DNA of 42,303 nt from Planctomycetaceae bacterium (GTDB lineage: Bacteria; Planctomycetota; Planctomycetia; Pirellulales; PALSA-1355): positions 1 through 42,303 of the forward strand of contig PLYM01000107.1 of the NCBI GenBank assembly GCA_003153375.1. Direction: 5' to 3'. A program made the translations under genes and the position numbers. The notes under the pieces were generated by a model. The model did not search any database, was not told where the DNA came from, and saw nothing but the letters and a program-made list of their open reading frames with translations. Position 1 is the first letter of the stretch, and each line of letters starts with the position of its first letter. Shown here one piece after another: positions 1 to 9,497 of this stretch.

Positions 1-95
1 GTTAAATGTTGGGATTGGTATAAGGTGTTCTAGGTTTTCCTCTCGAGTAGCTTGGGCTGGTCCCATCTCGGGGTTATATAATTCGGACATACTTT

Positions 96-114
96 GGGCG
101 TTTCGCCCTTTTTT
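96..114 (+). terminator. Intrinsic terminator for a transcript entering from the left
   Basis: A 5-bp GC-rich stem (GGGCG at 96-100, CGCCC at 104-108) with a 3-nt loop is followed directly by six T at 109-114. Read on the minus strand it is not followed by T, so it serves the plus strand. No gene is recognised in 1-245. A plus-strand frame from base 2 stays open to about 156, but it runs through this hairpin and resembles nothing known. The transcript that ends here must start left of the window. Confidence 0.5.
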
Positions 115-245
115 CGCAGCAGCAATTCGTGCCTGCAACGACAGCGGCCCCCTCTAGTGGCCCATTGCCAATTTCAGGCTGTTTACTCCTCACCTGAGGC
201 GCAAATGGGATTGCCGAGCATCGCAACTCGCACGGCTCCCCCTGC

Positions 246-845
246 TCATTCCCCCTCTCGCCCCCGGTGTATCGCCAGCGCCGCGGCCAGGATTTGTTCG
301 AGCTTGTCGAAACCGATGGCCAGTGAATTTGCGGAGATGACGATGGGGCTGCCCGTGAGGCGCGTGTTCATGGAGTCGAGCCATTGGCGCCCGCGCCACC
401 CGCGGGCCTGGTACTTCCGTGGGTCGACAACGTCGATGACCAGCATGCGTTGGCGGTGCGTCGACCAGGCGCGATAGCCCGTGATCTCATCCCAGGGGAT
501 GCGCCCGGCGGCCACGGCGCTGGAGTTGTCGATCAGTCCTTGGCGGTCGATGATCAGCCCGGGCTTGCGGTCGAACAACTTGACCGCGCCATAAACGGCG
601 CACAGGCCGAAAAAGCTGGCCCCGATGACGGCCACGAAGCGCAATCGCCCGCCAACGATCCAGCCCAGCCAGCCGGGGCCCTCGCCGGCGATCCACAGCA
701 CAATCGACAGCCCGACAAACAAGACTGCGCCGACCAGCCCGAGAACAAGCTTGGTCCTGCTCAGCGGAATGCAAATCCGGTCCGCCGCGTCATGAGGCGC
801 CTTGTCATCGGTCGTCGCGTCGCCGGTCGTCGGCTCATCGTCCAT
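246..845 (-). CDS. STM3941-like small membrane protein (199 aa)
   Basis: Resembles the STM3941 family: a short acidic N-terminus, two membrane segments (about residues 31-53 and 69-90), then a cytosolic PH-like beta domain opening with PGLIIDRQGL and containing IPWDEI, the pattern of bacterial membrane-anchored PH-like proteins. Molecular role is unknown in the family. The frame is open much further upstream (to 1565), but that part lies antisense-in-frame over the deacetylase gene and is not real. The ATG at 845 lies 8 nt after the deacetylase stop and gives a normal family length. It is probably the last gene of the 4945-to-246 minus-strand unit. Family assignment is by pattern recognition only. 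Confidence 0.75.
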   Translation of the reverse strand: MDDEPTTGDATTDDKAPHDAADRICIPLSRTKLVLGLVGAVLFVGLSIVLWIAGEGPGWLGWIVGGRLRFVAVIGASFFGLCAVYGAVKLFDRKPGLIIDRQGLIDNSSAVAAGRIPWDEITGYRAWSTHRQRMLVIDVVDPRKYQARGWRGRQWLDSMNTRLTGSPIVISANSLAIGFDKLEQILAAALAIHRGREGE

Positions 846-853
846 CGCTGTGC

Positions 854-1843
854 TCAGCCCTTTGCTCGCTTCGCCAACGTATTCAGATCGACCAACTCCG
901 CCCGGTCGCCGGCTTGGTTGACCAGGTCGCAAATCAACTCGATGGCCTGGAACTTTGGATCGGTGACGTACAGGCACGAGGGGTGGGCCAGAAAATCGTA
1001 GGCGGCGCCGTGCTCGATCGACCAGGTGACGCCGCGGCGGATGGCTTCGAGAAACGAATCGAGCTGCCAGCGGCCGTTGCGAAAGGCGCCGACGTCGCTG
1101 ATCGGGCTCATCGGCACTTCGACCAGCCCGCTCGGATAGACGAACGGCTGGCTCGCGGCCTGCGCCGCCACGATCGCATCCAGCGCCGCGTCGCTGGCCT
1201 GCTTCATCGGCTCGCCCATCGCGTGCGGCGGATACAGGCTGCTGACCCAGGTGAAGCCCAGGTCCAGCAGCATCTGCTGCACGTCGGGCCGATCGCTCAA
1301 GCCCGTGGCAAAACCGCCCGGCGTGCGAAAGCCGGCCGGATCGACGCCCAGGCGTGTTTTGAGCGCCACGCTGGCCAGCCGGATGTTCTCGCGAATCACC
1401 TCGGCCGGCGGGCGCCCCTCGATCAGCCACGGCGAACGGCGGAAGCGAAACTGAATGTCCTCGCCGCGCGTGGCCAGCACGTTCACGTGGTCGTAGGTGT
1501 GATTGCCCACCGGGTGGCCGGCCTGCACGATCTGCTTCAACCAGTCGAGGTTCTCCTGCTCGCACACCCGGGCGACCGAAAAGCAGTGCAGCACCCCGCC
1601 CTGCGCCTTGACCCGGCGGCAGGCCTCGACCGTATAGCGCTTCGTCTCCTCGTTCAGGTTCCCCTTCTCATAGTCCCAGCGCATCTCTTCCCACACCGGA
1701 AAGTTGCGGCTCATCTCCAGGTCGAGCGTGATCGCGATCTGCGCCTTCGGCGGCGCGTCGGCGCCTCGCAGCCGCGCGGCGCCCAGGGCCGTCGCGCCGG
1801 CCGCACTGGCGATCAGAAACTGTCGACGTGAGAACGGTTTCAT
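854..1843 (-). CDS. Polysaccharide deacetylase (NodB-like), Tat-exported
   Basis: Predicted carbohydrate esterase family 4-type deacetylase, removing acyl groups from a polysaccharide or peptidoglycan-like substrate outside the cytoplasm. The N-terminus has a twin-arginine signal (SRRQFL at residues 5-10, then an Ala-rich segment). NodB motifs are visible: IAITLDLE with Asp41 (in place of the classical TFDDG), HTYDH with the metal pair His115/His119, and FRTPGG with Arg173. A late AHPS motif supplies a candidate catalytic His near residue 295. The missing second Asp of motif 1 is common in divergent members but makes the substrate uncertain. It lies 21 nt after the CxxCH protein gene and 8 nt before the STM3941-like gene, so probably cotranscribed with both. 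Confidence 0.85.
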   Translation of the reverse strand: MKPFSRRQFLIASAAGATALGAARLRGADAPPKAQIAITLDLEMSRNFPVWEEMRWDYEKGNLNEETKRYTVEACRRVKAQGGVLHCFSVARVCEQENLDWLKQIVQAGHPVGNHTYDHVNVLATRGEDIQFRFRRSPWLIEGRPPAEVIRENIRLASVALKTRLGVDPAGFRTPGGFATGLSDRPDVQQMLLDLGFTWVSSLYPPHAMGEPMKQASDAALDAIVAAQAASQPFVYPSGLVEVPMSPISDVGAFRNGRWQLDSFLEAIRRGVTWSIEHGAAYDFLAHPSCLYVTDPKFQAIELICDLVNQAGDRAELVDLNTLAKRAKG

Positions 1844-1864
1844 GATGTCTGCTTTCGAAGCTGG

Positions 1865-4800
1865 TTATTTCGTGGGCCGCTGGCCAACCACGGCCGGCTC
1901 GCTTTGCAAATAGGCGAACAAATCGCGCAGCTCCTGCGGCTTCAGCGGGCTGAGCAAATTCTCGGGCATCAGCGACGTCGGCGATTCGTTGATCGAATCA
2001 ATCTGGTCGCGCTCGATCGTGGTCCGCTCGTTCTTGGCCCCCAACAGCGTCACGCGGCTGGGCGTTTGCTCGACGATCAAGCCCGTCAACACCCGGCCGT
2101 CGGTCGTCTGCACCAGAAAGCTCAAGAACTCCTTGCGGATGACGGCGCTGGGGCTGACGATGGTCGACAGCAGCTCGTCGAGGTTCTTGCGATTGGCGTG
2201 CGTCAACTCGGGACCGATGGGCGTGCCCTCGCCGAACAGTTGATGGCAGGTGCCGCAATGCTTGGTGAACAGCACCTTGCCCGCCGCCGGATCGCCACGG
2301 CTGGCCCGCAGGTCGTTGTTGATTCGCCGCATCTCGGCCAGTCGCTCCTCGGGCGTTCCTCCCTGGATGCTGCCCCAATGCTTTTTCACCAGCGCGTCCA
2401 GCCGCGCGTCATGGTGCAAGGCCACGGTGCGCAGCGAGTCGACCGCGATCGAAGTCGGTGCGATCCGCCCCGCGTCCACCGCGTCGAGCAGCCGCCCGGC
2501 CGAGCCCTTGCGACCTAATAGCACGTCGACCGCTCGATCGCGCAGGCGCGTGTCCAGAGTCGGCAGCCGTTCGACGAGCGTGGTGGCAAGCGCACCGTCG
2601 TCGAACTTGCGCAAGGCGTCGAGCGCGGCCAATTGAATCGTTTGCGGCTGCGTGTCGGAGAGTAATGCCAGGATCGGCTCGGCCTGCGCTGTGGTTGCCG
2701 CCTCGCCCAAGAGTTGCAGGGCGACGATCCGCTCGGCGTTGTCCAGGCTGCCGTTGGTCGCCAACGCCAACGCCCGTGCCAGGGCCGGCGGTTGTCCCAA
2801 GTGCGCGGCGAGCCGGATCAAGGTCATGTCCGACGTGTCATCGCGCCACAGCCGGTCGATCTGATCGGTGAGCTGCGAGGGCAACTGCACGGGTGTTGCC
2901 GGCGGCGCCGCCGCGTCGGGGCTCGCGCTGGCATTTGCCACGGCCAAGTTGGCGAACAACGTGCCCGCGCTGCTGCCGCGCGCCGTGTTGCGATCTCGCA
3001 ATCCCTCGTCGAGCGCGGCCAGCATCTTGCCGCGTTCGGCGTCCCCTTCGGCCGCCGCCAACAGCGCGGCGCAGGCCCGATAGCCCGGCTCGCTGGCCTC
3101 GGCCGCATAGCGCCGCATCAGCCGCTCGAGGGTCCAATCGCGCACCAGCGGCAGCTTGCGCACTTCGGATCGGCTGAACAGGGGCACGAATTGTTCGCGG
3201 GCCGCGACGGCATGTTGCTCCACGGCCCACCATACCAACAGCGGCTGGAACGGATCGCTCTGGTCCTCATCGTGAGCCAGCAGCGCTGCGATGATGGGTA
3301 CCGCGTCACCCGCCGGCAAGCGTTTGGCGGTGCAAGCAAGCTGAACCCGGACCGCGATCGCCGGGTCGCTCTTGGCCATTTCGGCAAACTGACGCGCGAT
3401 GTCCGGCGCAACGCGTCCCTCGTCGCCCAACAGCCGCACCGTCCACCAGCGCACGTCGGGGTTGGCATGCTGGAGCGCCTTCGCGGCGAATTCGTCGGAT
3501 AACCCCCCGCTGACATACAACGCCCACAGCGCTTCGAGCGCCCCGTGCGCGCTATCGCCCTCCAACACCGTGGTGCGCAGCGGCAGGATCGTCTCGGGAT
3601 CGCGCCGATCGGCCAGCACCCGCCGTGCTTTGCGCACGTACCAGTCGTTCGTGTCGTCCAGCCGCGCCACCAGTTTGCTGCTCGGCAGCGTGGCCAGGTT
3701 TTCGGTTGGTTGCGGCACAAACTTTTCCGGCCGGATGCGATAAATGCGTCCGTTCGTGCGGTCCCAGTCGGCATCGGGATCGGGATGCGCCATCCGCGCG
3801 TCGTGCCAGTCGGCGACATACACCGCGCCGTCGGGTCCAACCGTGACATCGCTCGGCGCGAACCAGGTGTCGTTGGCCAGCAGCAAGTCGCCCGCCAGGC
3901 TGGCCGAGAAGGTCGAGCCGCGGGGCTCGAAATCGTGCCAGTAGACGGCATGGCCCAGCAGGTCGGCCGCGATGTACCGGCCGCGGAGCTGCTTGGGCAG
4001 CGCGTCGCCTTGATAGACGATGCCGCCCACCGTCACGTGGCCGCCGTGCAGCTTGGTGTGTGGCACGTGGTCGAAGTAGCCATAGGCATACGGATTGTGC
4101 AGCGCGCCGTGCTTGCCGAACTGTTTCCAGTAATAGCCCCCCTGCACGCCGTGCAGCATGGCGAAGCCGCCAAAGTTGGTCGAATAGAACAGGTTGCCAT
4201 GCTCGTCGAAATCCAGCCCCCACGAGTTGCCGCCCCCTTCGCAAAACAATTCGAAGCGTCGCGAAAGCGGGTGATAGCGCCATACGCCCTGCTGAAACTC
4301 GATGCCGCGAATGTTCGACGTCACCGTGCTGCCCTGGCAGCCATAGAGCCAGCCGTCGGGTCCCCAGGTGAGCGAGTTGGCCACTGAATGGGCGTCGTCC
4401 ATGCCAAAGCCGGTCAGCAGCACGTCCGGATCGCCATCGGGCACGTCGTCGCCATCGCGGTCCGCATAGAACAGCAGATAGGGAACCTGCAACACGAACA
4501 CGCCGCCGTGGCCGAATGCCAATCCGCTGGTCAGGTTCAAGCCGCTGACAAAATCCTTCGCCCGGTCGGCCCGGCCGTCGCCGTCGGTGTCTTCCAGAAT
4601 CGTGATCCGGTCAGCGCCTGCGGGCCCGCGCGGCGGCGGAGCGGGAACCTTGTCGTACGTGGTGCGTGAGTAGCGGTCGACCTTGGCCCGCTTCAGCCCG
4701 GCTGGATTGGGATATTGCAGATACTGAATCACCCACAGCCGCCCGCGATCGTCAAACTCGATCGCCACGGTCTGCCGCACCATGGGCTCGCCGGCCAACA

Positions 4801-4945
4801 GCTCGACCGAGAGCTTGAGCTTCGCCGGCAGCGTCATCTTTCCCGCCGCTTCGGCCAGCGAATAGCCCTGGCCCCAGGCCGTGTTCGAAACACCGCCCAG
4901 CCCCACGGCCGCACACGCCAGAATTGCCAGCCAGCGAAACTTCAT
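1865..4945 (-). CDS. PVC-type heme-binding CxxCH protein with propeller and HEAT repeats (1026 aa)
   Basis: Large exported protein of the planctomycete/verrucomicrobial family defined by TIGR02604 (N-terminal 'membrane-bound dehydrogenase' propeller) and TIGR02603 (C-terminal heme domain). Residues 1-26 are a Sec signal ending AWGQ. Residues about 30-410 form a beta-propeller with Asp-rich DTDGDG and DRDGDD loops that look calcium-binding. Residues about 430-870 are HEAT-like helical repeats. The c-type heme motif is Cys897-GT-Cys900-His901, followed by GPELT and a C-terminal SLMPENLL segment that may give the axial Met. The family is thought to oxidise carbohydrates or alcohols in the periplasm, but no member I know has a proven substrate. 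It is the first gene of a minus-strand unit with a deacetylase, which fits polysaccharide processing. Confidence 0.9.
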   Translation of the reverse strand: MKFRWLAILACAAVGLGGVSNTAWGQGYSLAEAAGKMTLPAKLKLSVELLAGEPMVRQTVAIEFDDRGRLWVIQYLQYPNPAGLKRAKVDRYSRTTYDKVPAPPPRGPAGADRITILEDTDGDGRADRAKDFVSGLNLTSGLAFGHGGVFVLQVPYLLFYADRDGDDVPDGDPDVLLTGFGMDDAHSVANSLTWGPDGWLYGCQGSTVTSNIRGIEFQQGVWRYHPLSRRFELFCEGGGNSWGLDFDEHGNLFYSTNFGGFAMLHGVQGGYYWKQFGKHGALHNPYAYGYFDHVPHTKLHGGHVTVGGIVYQGDALPKQLRGRYIAADLLGHAVYWHDFEPRGSTFSASLAGDLLLANDTWFAPSDVTVGPDGAVYVADWHDARMAHPDPDADWDRTNGRIYRIRPEKFVPQPTENLATLPSSKLVARLDDTNDWYVRKARRVLADRRDPETILPLRTTVLEGDSAHGALEALWALYVSGGLSDEFAAKALQHANPDVRWWTVRLLGDEGRVAPDIARQFAEMAKSDPAIAVRVQLACTAKRLPAGDAVPIIAALLAHDEDQSDPFQPLLVWWAVEQHAVAAREQFVPLFSRSEVRKLPLVRDWTLERLMRRYAAEASEPGYRACAALLAAAEGDAERGKMLAALDEGLRDRNTARGSSAGTLFANLAVANASASPDAAAPPATPVQLPSQLTDQIDRLWRDDTSDMTLIRLAAHLGQPPALARALALATNGSLDNAERIVALQLLGEAATTAQAEPILALLSDTQPQTIQLAALDALRKFDDGALATTLVERLPTLDTRLRDRAVDVLLGRKGSAGRLLDAVDAGRIAPTSIAVDSLRTVALHHDARLDALVKKHWGSIQGGTPEERLAEMRRINNDLRASRGDPAAGKVLFTKHCGTCHQLFGEGTPIGPELTHANRKNLDELLSTIVSPSAVIRKEFLSFLVQTTDGRVLTGLIVEQTPSRVTLLGAKNERTTIERDQIDSINESPTSLMPENLLSPLKPQELRDLFAYLQSEPAVVGQRPTK

Positions 4946-5112
4946 AGCGCCCCATTGCGATACATTCGACAGGCATCAAAGTTGCCTCAAACCTAATCGC
5001 TGTCCCAGGCTGGGTAAATAGTTGCCGCCGCCGGCTGCCGCCGGATTCCATTGTGCCAGTCGTCACCCGCGCCCTCGTGCGTGGGGGCTCCACCCCTACT
5101 GGCCGAGCCGCG

Positions 5113-5118
5113 TATGAT
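5113..5118 (+). promoter_or_regulatory. -10-like TATGAT placed for a leaderless lhr transcript
   Basis: TATGAT ends 6 nt before the ATG at 5125, so transcription would start at or next to the A of the start codon. No convincing -35 is seen. The same arrangement occurs at four other genes in the window. It supports ATG 5125 over the upstream in-frame GTG at 5053. Confidence 0.45.
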
Positions 5119-5124
5119 ACAGGG

Positions 5125-8100
5125 ATGCTCTTTGCCGACTTTCATCCCGTCGTGGCTCGCTGGTTCGCCGAACGCTTTGGCGAGCCGACCGCGCCACAGC
5201 AACGCGGCTGGCCCGAAATCGAGGCCGGCCGGCACACCTTGATTGCCGCTCCGACCGGCTCGGGCAAGACGTTGGCCGCCTTTCTGGTCTGTCTCGATCG
5301 CCTGGTACGCCGCTGGCTCGATGGCGCGCTCGAGGAGCAGACCTATGTGGTCTACGTCTCGCCGCTCAAGGCCCTGGGCAACGACATCCACCGCAACCTC
5401 GAAGAACCGCTGGCCGAACTAGCCGAGCGATTCGAGGCCGCCGGTTATGGCAAGTTGCCGATTCGCGCCATGGTTCGCACCGGCGACACGCCAACCGCCG
5501 AGCGGCAGGCGATGCTGCGTCATCCGCCGCACATTCTGGTCACCACGCCCGAATCGTTCTATCTGATGCTCACCGCCGGCAAGAGCCGCGAGCTGTTGCG
5601 CTCGGTCGAGACGGTGATCGTCGACGAAATTCACGCCTTGGTGCGCGACAAGCGCGGCAGCCATCTGGCGCTGTCGCTCGAACGACTCGAAGCGCTCTGC
5701 CAGCGCCCGCCGCTGCGCATCGGCCTGTCGGCCACCCAGCGGCCGATCGAAGGGATCGCCCGTTTTCTGGTCGGCAGTCAGCGTGTCGACGACCAACGCC
5801 ATCCGAATTGCAGCATCATCGACGAAGGGCATGCGCGCGAGCTCGACCTGGGCATCGAAGTGCCTCCGAGCGAGCTATCGGCCGTCTGTTCGAACGACCA
5901 ATGGGCCGAAGTCTACACCCGGCTGACCGAGCTGATCGCCCAGCATCGCAGCACGTTGGTGTTCGTCAACACCCGGCGGCTGGCCGAGCGCGTGGCGCAT
6001 CACCTGCGCGAACTGTTGGGCGAAGAAGCCGTGGCCAGCCACCACGGCAGCCTGTCGCGGCAGATTCGCCAGTCGGCCGAGCAGCGGCTCAAGGCGGGCG
6101 AGCTCAAGGCGATCGTCGCCACCGCTTCGCTCGAGATGGGAATCGACATCGGCTACATCGACCTGGTTTGCCAGATCGGCTCGCCCGGCGCGATCGCCAC
6201 CTTCCTGCAACGCGTCGGCCGTGCGGGCCATTCGCTGGGCAAGATTCCCAAGGGCCGGCTGTTTCCTCTCTCGCGCGACGAATTGCTCGAATCGCTGGCC
6301 CTGGTGCGGGCCGTGCGCGGGGGGCAGCTGGACGCCATCCAAATACCCGAGCAGCCGCTCGACATCCTGGCCCAGCAGATCGTGGCCAGCGTGGCCTGCG
6401 AGGAATGGGACGAAAGCGAACTGTTCGAGCTCTGCCGCCGGGCCTGGCCCTATCGCAACCTGAGCCGCGAAGACTTTGACGCAATCATCGAGCTGACCAG
6501 CGAAGGCGTTTCGCCCAAGCTCCGCCGCGGGGCTCACCTGCACCGCGATCGTATCAACGGCCGCGTTCGCGCGCGGCGCTCGGCCCGGCTTGCGGCCATC
6601 ACCTCGGGCGGAGCGATTCCCGATACGGCCTTGTATCGCGTGGTCTCCGAGCCCGAAGGAACCTTTGTCGGCACGGTCGACGAGGACTTTGCGGTCGAGA
6701 GCATGGCCGGCGACGTCTTTTTGCTGGGCAACACCTCGTGGCGCGTGATCCACGTCCGCGGCGGCGAGGTGCTGGTGCGCGATGCCGAAGGGGCCCCGCC
6801 GAGCATCCCGTTCTGGCTGGGCGAACGACCGGGTCGCACGCCCGAGCTGTCGGCAGGGCTGTCGCAATTGCGAAAGGACCTGGCCGCCGCGGCGCCGCGA
6901 TTGGCGGTCGATCCGCAAGGCGCGGTCGACTGGCTGATAACCGAGTGCGGGGCCACGCCCTGGGCCGCCGAGCAGGCGCTGCGCTACGTTGAAACCCAGC
7001 TGGCCGCGCTGGCGGTCGTGCCCACGCAGGAAGAAGTCGTCTTCGAGCGGTTCTTCGACGAGTCGGGCGGCATGCAGTTGGTCATTCACGCACCGTTCGG
7101 CGCGCGCATTAATCGGGCCTGGGGCCTCTCGCTGCGCAAGCGGTTCTGTCGCAGCTTCGATTTCGAATTGCAAGCCAGCGCCGACGATGACGGCATCGTC
7201 CTCTCGCTCGGACCGCAGCACAGCGTGCCGATCGAGGGCCTGTTCAAGATGCTCAACGCCGACAATGTGGCCACGCTGCTGGAGCAGGCCGTGCTGGCGG
7301 TGCCAATGTTCCAGGTCCGCTGGCGTTGGAACCTGACGCGGGCGCTGGTCGTGCTGCGGCAACAGAATGGCAAGCGAGTGCCGCCTCACATGTTGCGCTT
7401 TCGCTGCGACGACTTGATGGCCGCCGTGTTTCCCGAAACCGTCGGCTGTCTGGAGAATCACTCGGGCGACATTGTCGTGCCCGATCACCCGCTGGTGCGG
7501 CAGACGATGCACGACTGCCTGCACGAAGCGATGGACATCGACGGCCTGGTGGCGCTGCTCGGCCGCGTCGGCGACGGCACGATTCGTTTCGTGGGCCGCG
7601 ACACGCGCGAGCCATCGCCGTTTAGTTACGAACTGCTCAACGCGAATCCCTATGCGTTTCTCGACGGTGCCCCTCTGGAAGAGCGCCGCGTGCGGGCCGT
7701 GGCCACGCGCCGCGTGCTGTCGACCGATGAGCTGCGCGACCTGGCCCGGCTCGATCCCGAAGCCGTCGCCCAGGTCCGCGCCGAAGCCTGGCCGCTGGTG
7801 CGCAATGCCGACGAGTTGCACGACGCGCTGTTGAACCTGGTGACGATTGACGGCTTGGAAGCCGGTTCCTGGTCCCACTGGCTGGCCGAGCTGGTCGCGG
7901 CTGGTCGCGCTGCCCGGATTGCGCTCTCCAGCGGGCGCGAGTTGTGGTTTGCCGCCGAGAAGTGGCCCATCGTCCACGCGGCCTATCCCGCCGCCGCGCC
8001 CGAGCCGCCGATCGCGCTGCCCGAGCACTTGCAGCAGGAAGTCTCCGCGAGCGAAGCCTGGACGGCGCTGGCGCGGGGGCGCGTCGAGCACTCCGGTCCG

Positions 8101-9477
8101 ACGACCGCCGCGGCCTTGGCCGATTTTCTGGAGCTCGATGTGGGCGCCGTCGGTGCGGCGCTCGAAGCACTCGAAGGTCAGGGACTGGTGCTGCGCGGCC
8201 GATTCACGACCGATGCTCAGCAACAGCTCGACCGGCCAGCCGATGAGTGGTGCGACCGTCGCTTGCTGGCGCGTATTCATCGACTCACGCTGGCCGGCTT
8301 GCGGCGGCAGATTCAGCCGGTCGAGCCACGCGACTTCCTGCACTTCCTGGCCGGCCATCACCACCTGCTCGATGGCAGCCGCTGGAGCGGCCCGGTCGGC
8401 GCCCGCGAGGCGATTGCCCAACTCCAAGGTTTCGAGTTGCCGGCCGGGGCTTGGGAGCAGCGCGTGCTGGGAGCCCGCGTGGCTGAGTACGATCCGGCCT
8501 GGCTCGACAATCTATTCATGGCCGGCGAAGTCGTGTGGGGACGACTGAATCCGCCGCGCCGCGACGAGGACGAGCGGCCCAGCATGGCCACCCTTTCGCG
8601 CGTCGTGCCGATCTCACTGTTGTTGCGCGAAGAATTGCCCAACTTGCTGTCGCCCGAGCGCGAGATTCCCAGCGGCGCCCTGCGCTCCGGCGCGCGGGCC
8701 GTGCTCGAGGCGCTCACGGCGCGGGGAGCACTGTTCTTTGGCGAGCTCAAGACCGCCACGCAAATGCTGCCGACGCATTTGGAAGAAGCCCTGCGAGAAC
8801 TGGCCGCGGCCGGCCTGGTCACTTCCGACGCGTTCGCGGCCGTGCGAAAAATCGTCGAAGGCGATCGTCCGCGCGGCTCGCGACGGCGCACGAAGACCAA
8901 AGTCCATTCGGTTGCGGCGCCGATTGGCCGCTGGTCGCTGTTTCCCGGCCCGGTTGCGGTCCCCTCGCGCGAACAATATCTCGACGCCTGGTGCCGGCAG
9001 TTGCTGCGCCGCTGGGGCGTGCTGTTTCGCGACCTGTTGGTGCGCGAGACCTCGGCCCCCTCGTGGCAGGAGTTGATCGGCCCGTTGCGGCGCCTGGAGC
9101 TGCGCGGCGACGTGCGTGGCGGGCGATTCGTGGCCCAAGTTGCCGGCGAACAATATGCACTGCCCGCGGCGGTCGATCGACTGCGCGAAGCCCGACAACA
9201 AGTTGCCGCGGCCGAGCCCCAGCCCTGGATCGTCCTCTCGGCGGCCGATCCCTTGAACCTGTTCGGCGTCGTCACACCCGGCGACCGCGTTCCGGCCACG
9301 CATCGCAACGCCCTGATCGTCGAGCGCGGCCGGCTCATCGCCTCACGCCAAGCCGGTCACGTGGAGTTCCACGAAACCGTCGCCGCGGTCGCCCAATGGG
9401 AAATGCGCCGCGCGATGACCCTCGGCCGCCGCCCCGAAGCCGCCGAAGACACGCAGCCGGCTACGATCGTACGCTAA
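5125..9477 (+). CDS. lhr: Lhr-family ATP-dependent DNA helicase (1450 aa)
   Basis: Superfamily 2 helicase of the Lhr (large helicase-related) type, a 3'-5' translocase implicated in DNA repair. Motifs: Walker A APTGSGKT (42-49), DEIH (167-170), SAT (202-204), and the motif VI arginine-finger region QRVGRAGH (362-369). After the two RecA domains come the winged-helix and beta-barrel parts of the Lhr core, then about 600 further residues of Lhr C-terminal extension, so this is the full-length form rather than the short Lhr-Core. Start: an in-frame GTG at 5053 would add 24 residues, but family members begin close to the F-P-V-WF-FG-PT-Q pattern found at residue 3, and TATGAT sits 6 nt before ATG 5125. 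It ends 20 nt from the convergent gene at 9498. No nuclease or ligase partner is beside it. Confidence 0.93.
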   Translation: MLFADFHPVVARWFAERFGEPTAPQQRGWPEIEAGRHTLIAAPTGSGKTLAAFLVCLDRLVRRWLDGALEEQTYVVYVSPLKALGNDIHRNLEEPLAELAERFEAAGYGKLPIRAMVRTGDTPTAERQAMLRHPPHILVTTPESFYLMLTAGKSRELLRSVETVIVDEIHALVRDKRGSHLALSLERLEALCQRPPLRIGLSATQRPIEGIARFLVGSQRVDDQRHPNCSIIDEGHARELDLGIEVPPSELSAVCSNDQWAEVYTRLTELIAQHRSTLVFVNTRRLAERVAHHLRELLGEEAVASHHGSLSRQIRQSAEQRLKAGELKAIVATASLEMGIDIGYIDLVCQIGSPGAIATFLQRVGRAGHSLGKIPKGRLFPLSRDELLESLALVRAVRGGQLDAIQIPEQPLDILAQQIVASVACEEWDESELFELCRRAWPYRNLSREDFDAIIELTSEGVSPKLRRGAHLHRDRINGRVRARRSARLAAITSGGAIPDTALYRVVSEPEGTFVGTVDEDFAVESMAGDVFLLGNTSWRVIHVRGGEVLVRDAEGAPPSIPFWLGERPGRTPELSAGLSQLRKDLAAAAPRLAVDPQGAVDWLITECGATPWAAEQALRYVETQLAALAVVPTQEEVVFERFFDESGGMQLVIHAPFGARINRAWGLSLRKRFCRSFDFELQASADDDGIVLSLGPQHSVPIEGLFKMLNADNVATLLEQAVLAVPMFQVRWRWNLTRALVVLRQQNGKRVPPHMLRFRCDDLMAAVFPETVGCLENHSGDIVVPDHPLVRQTMHDCLHEAMDIDGLVALLGRVGDGTIRFVGRDTREPSPFSYELLNANPYAFLDGAPLEERRVRAVATRRVLSTDELRDLARLDPEAVAQVRAEAWPLVRNADELHDALLNLVTIDGLEAGSWSHWLAELVAAGRAARIALSSGRELWFAAEKWPIVHAAYPAAAPEPPIALPEHLQQEVSASEAWTALARGRVEHSGPTTAAALADFLELDVGAVGAALEALEGQGLVLRGRFTTDAQQQLDRPADEWCDRRLLARIHRLTLAGLRRQIQPVEPRDFLHFLAGHHHLLDGSRWSGPVGAREAIAQLQGFELPAGAWEQRVLGARVAEYDPAWLDNLFMAGEVVWGRLNPPRRDEDERPSMATLSRVVPISLLLREELPNLLSPEREIPSGALRSGARAVLEALTARGALFFGELKTATQMLPTHLEEALRELAAAGLVTSDAFAAVRKIVEGDRPRGSRRRTKTKVHSVAAPIGRWSLFPGPVAVPSREQYLDAWCRQLLRRWGVLFRDLLVRETSAPSWQELIGPLRRLELRGDVRGGRFVAQVAGEQYALPAAVDRLREARQQVAAAEPQPWIVLSAADPLNLFGVVTPGDRVPATHRNALIVERGRLIASRQAGHVEFHETVAAVAQWEMRRAMTLGRRPEAAEDTQPATIVR

Positions 9478-9497
9478 GGCCGAGTCATGGCTTGGCG

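Noticed and set aside
846-1565. N-terminal extension of the STM3941-like gene
   Set aside because: In-frame and open, but it overlaps the deacetylase gene in another frame and is Arg/Gly-rich shadow sequence; only the part from ATG 845 has membrane and PH-like features.
5875-8427. 850-codon open frame on the minus strand
   Set aside because: Antisense to the lhr gene, whose helicase motifs are unambiguous.
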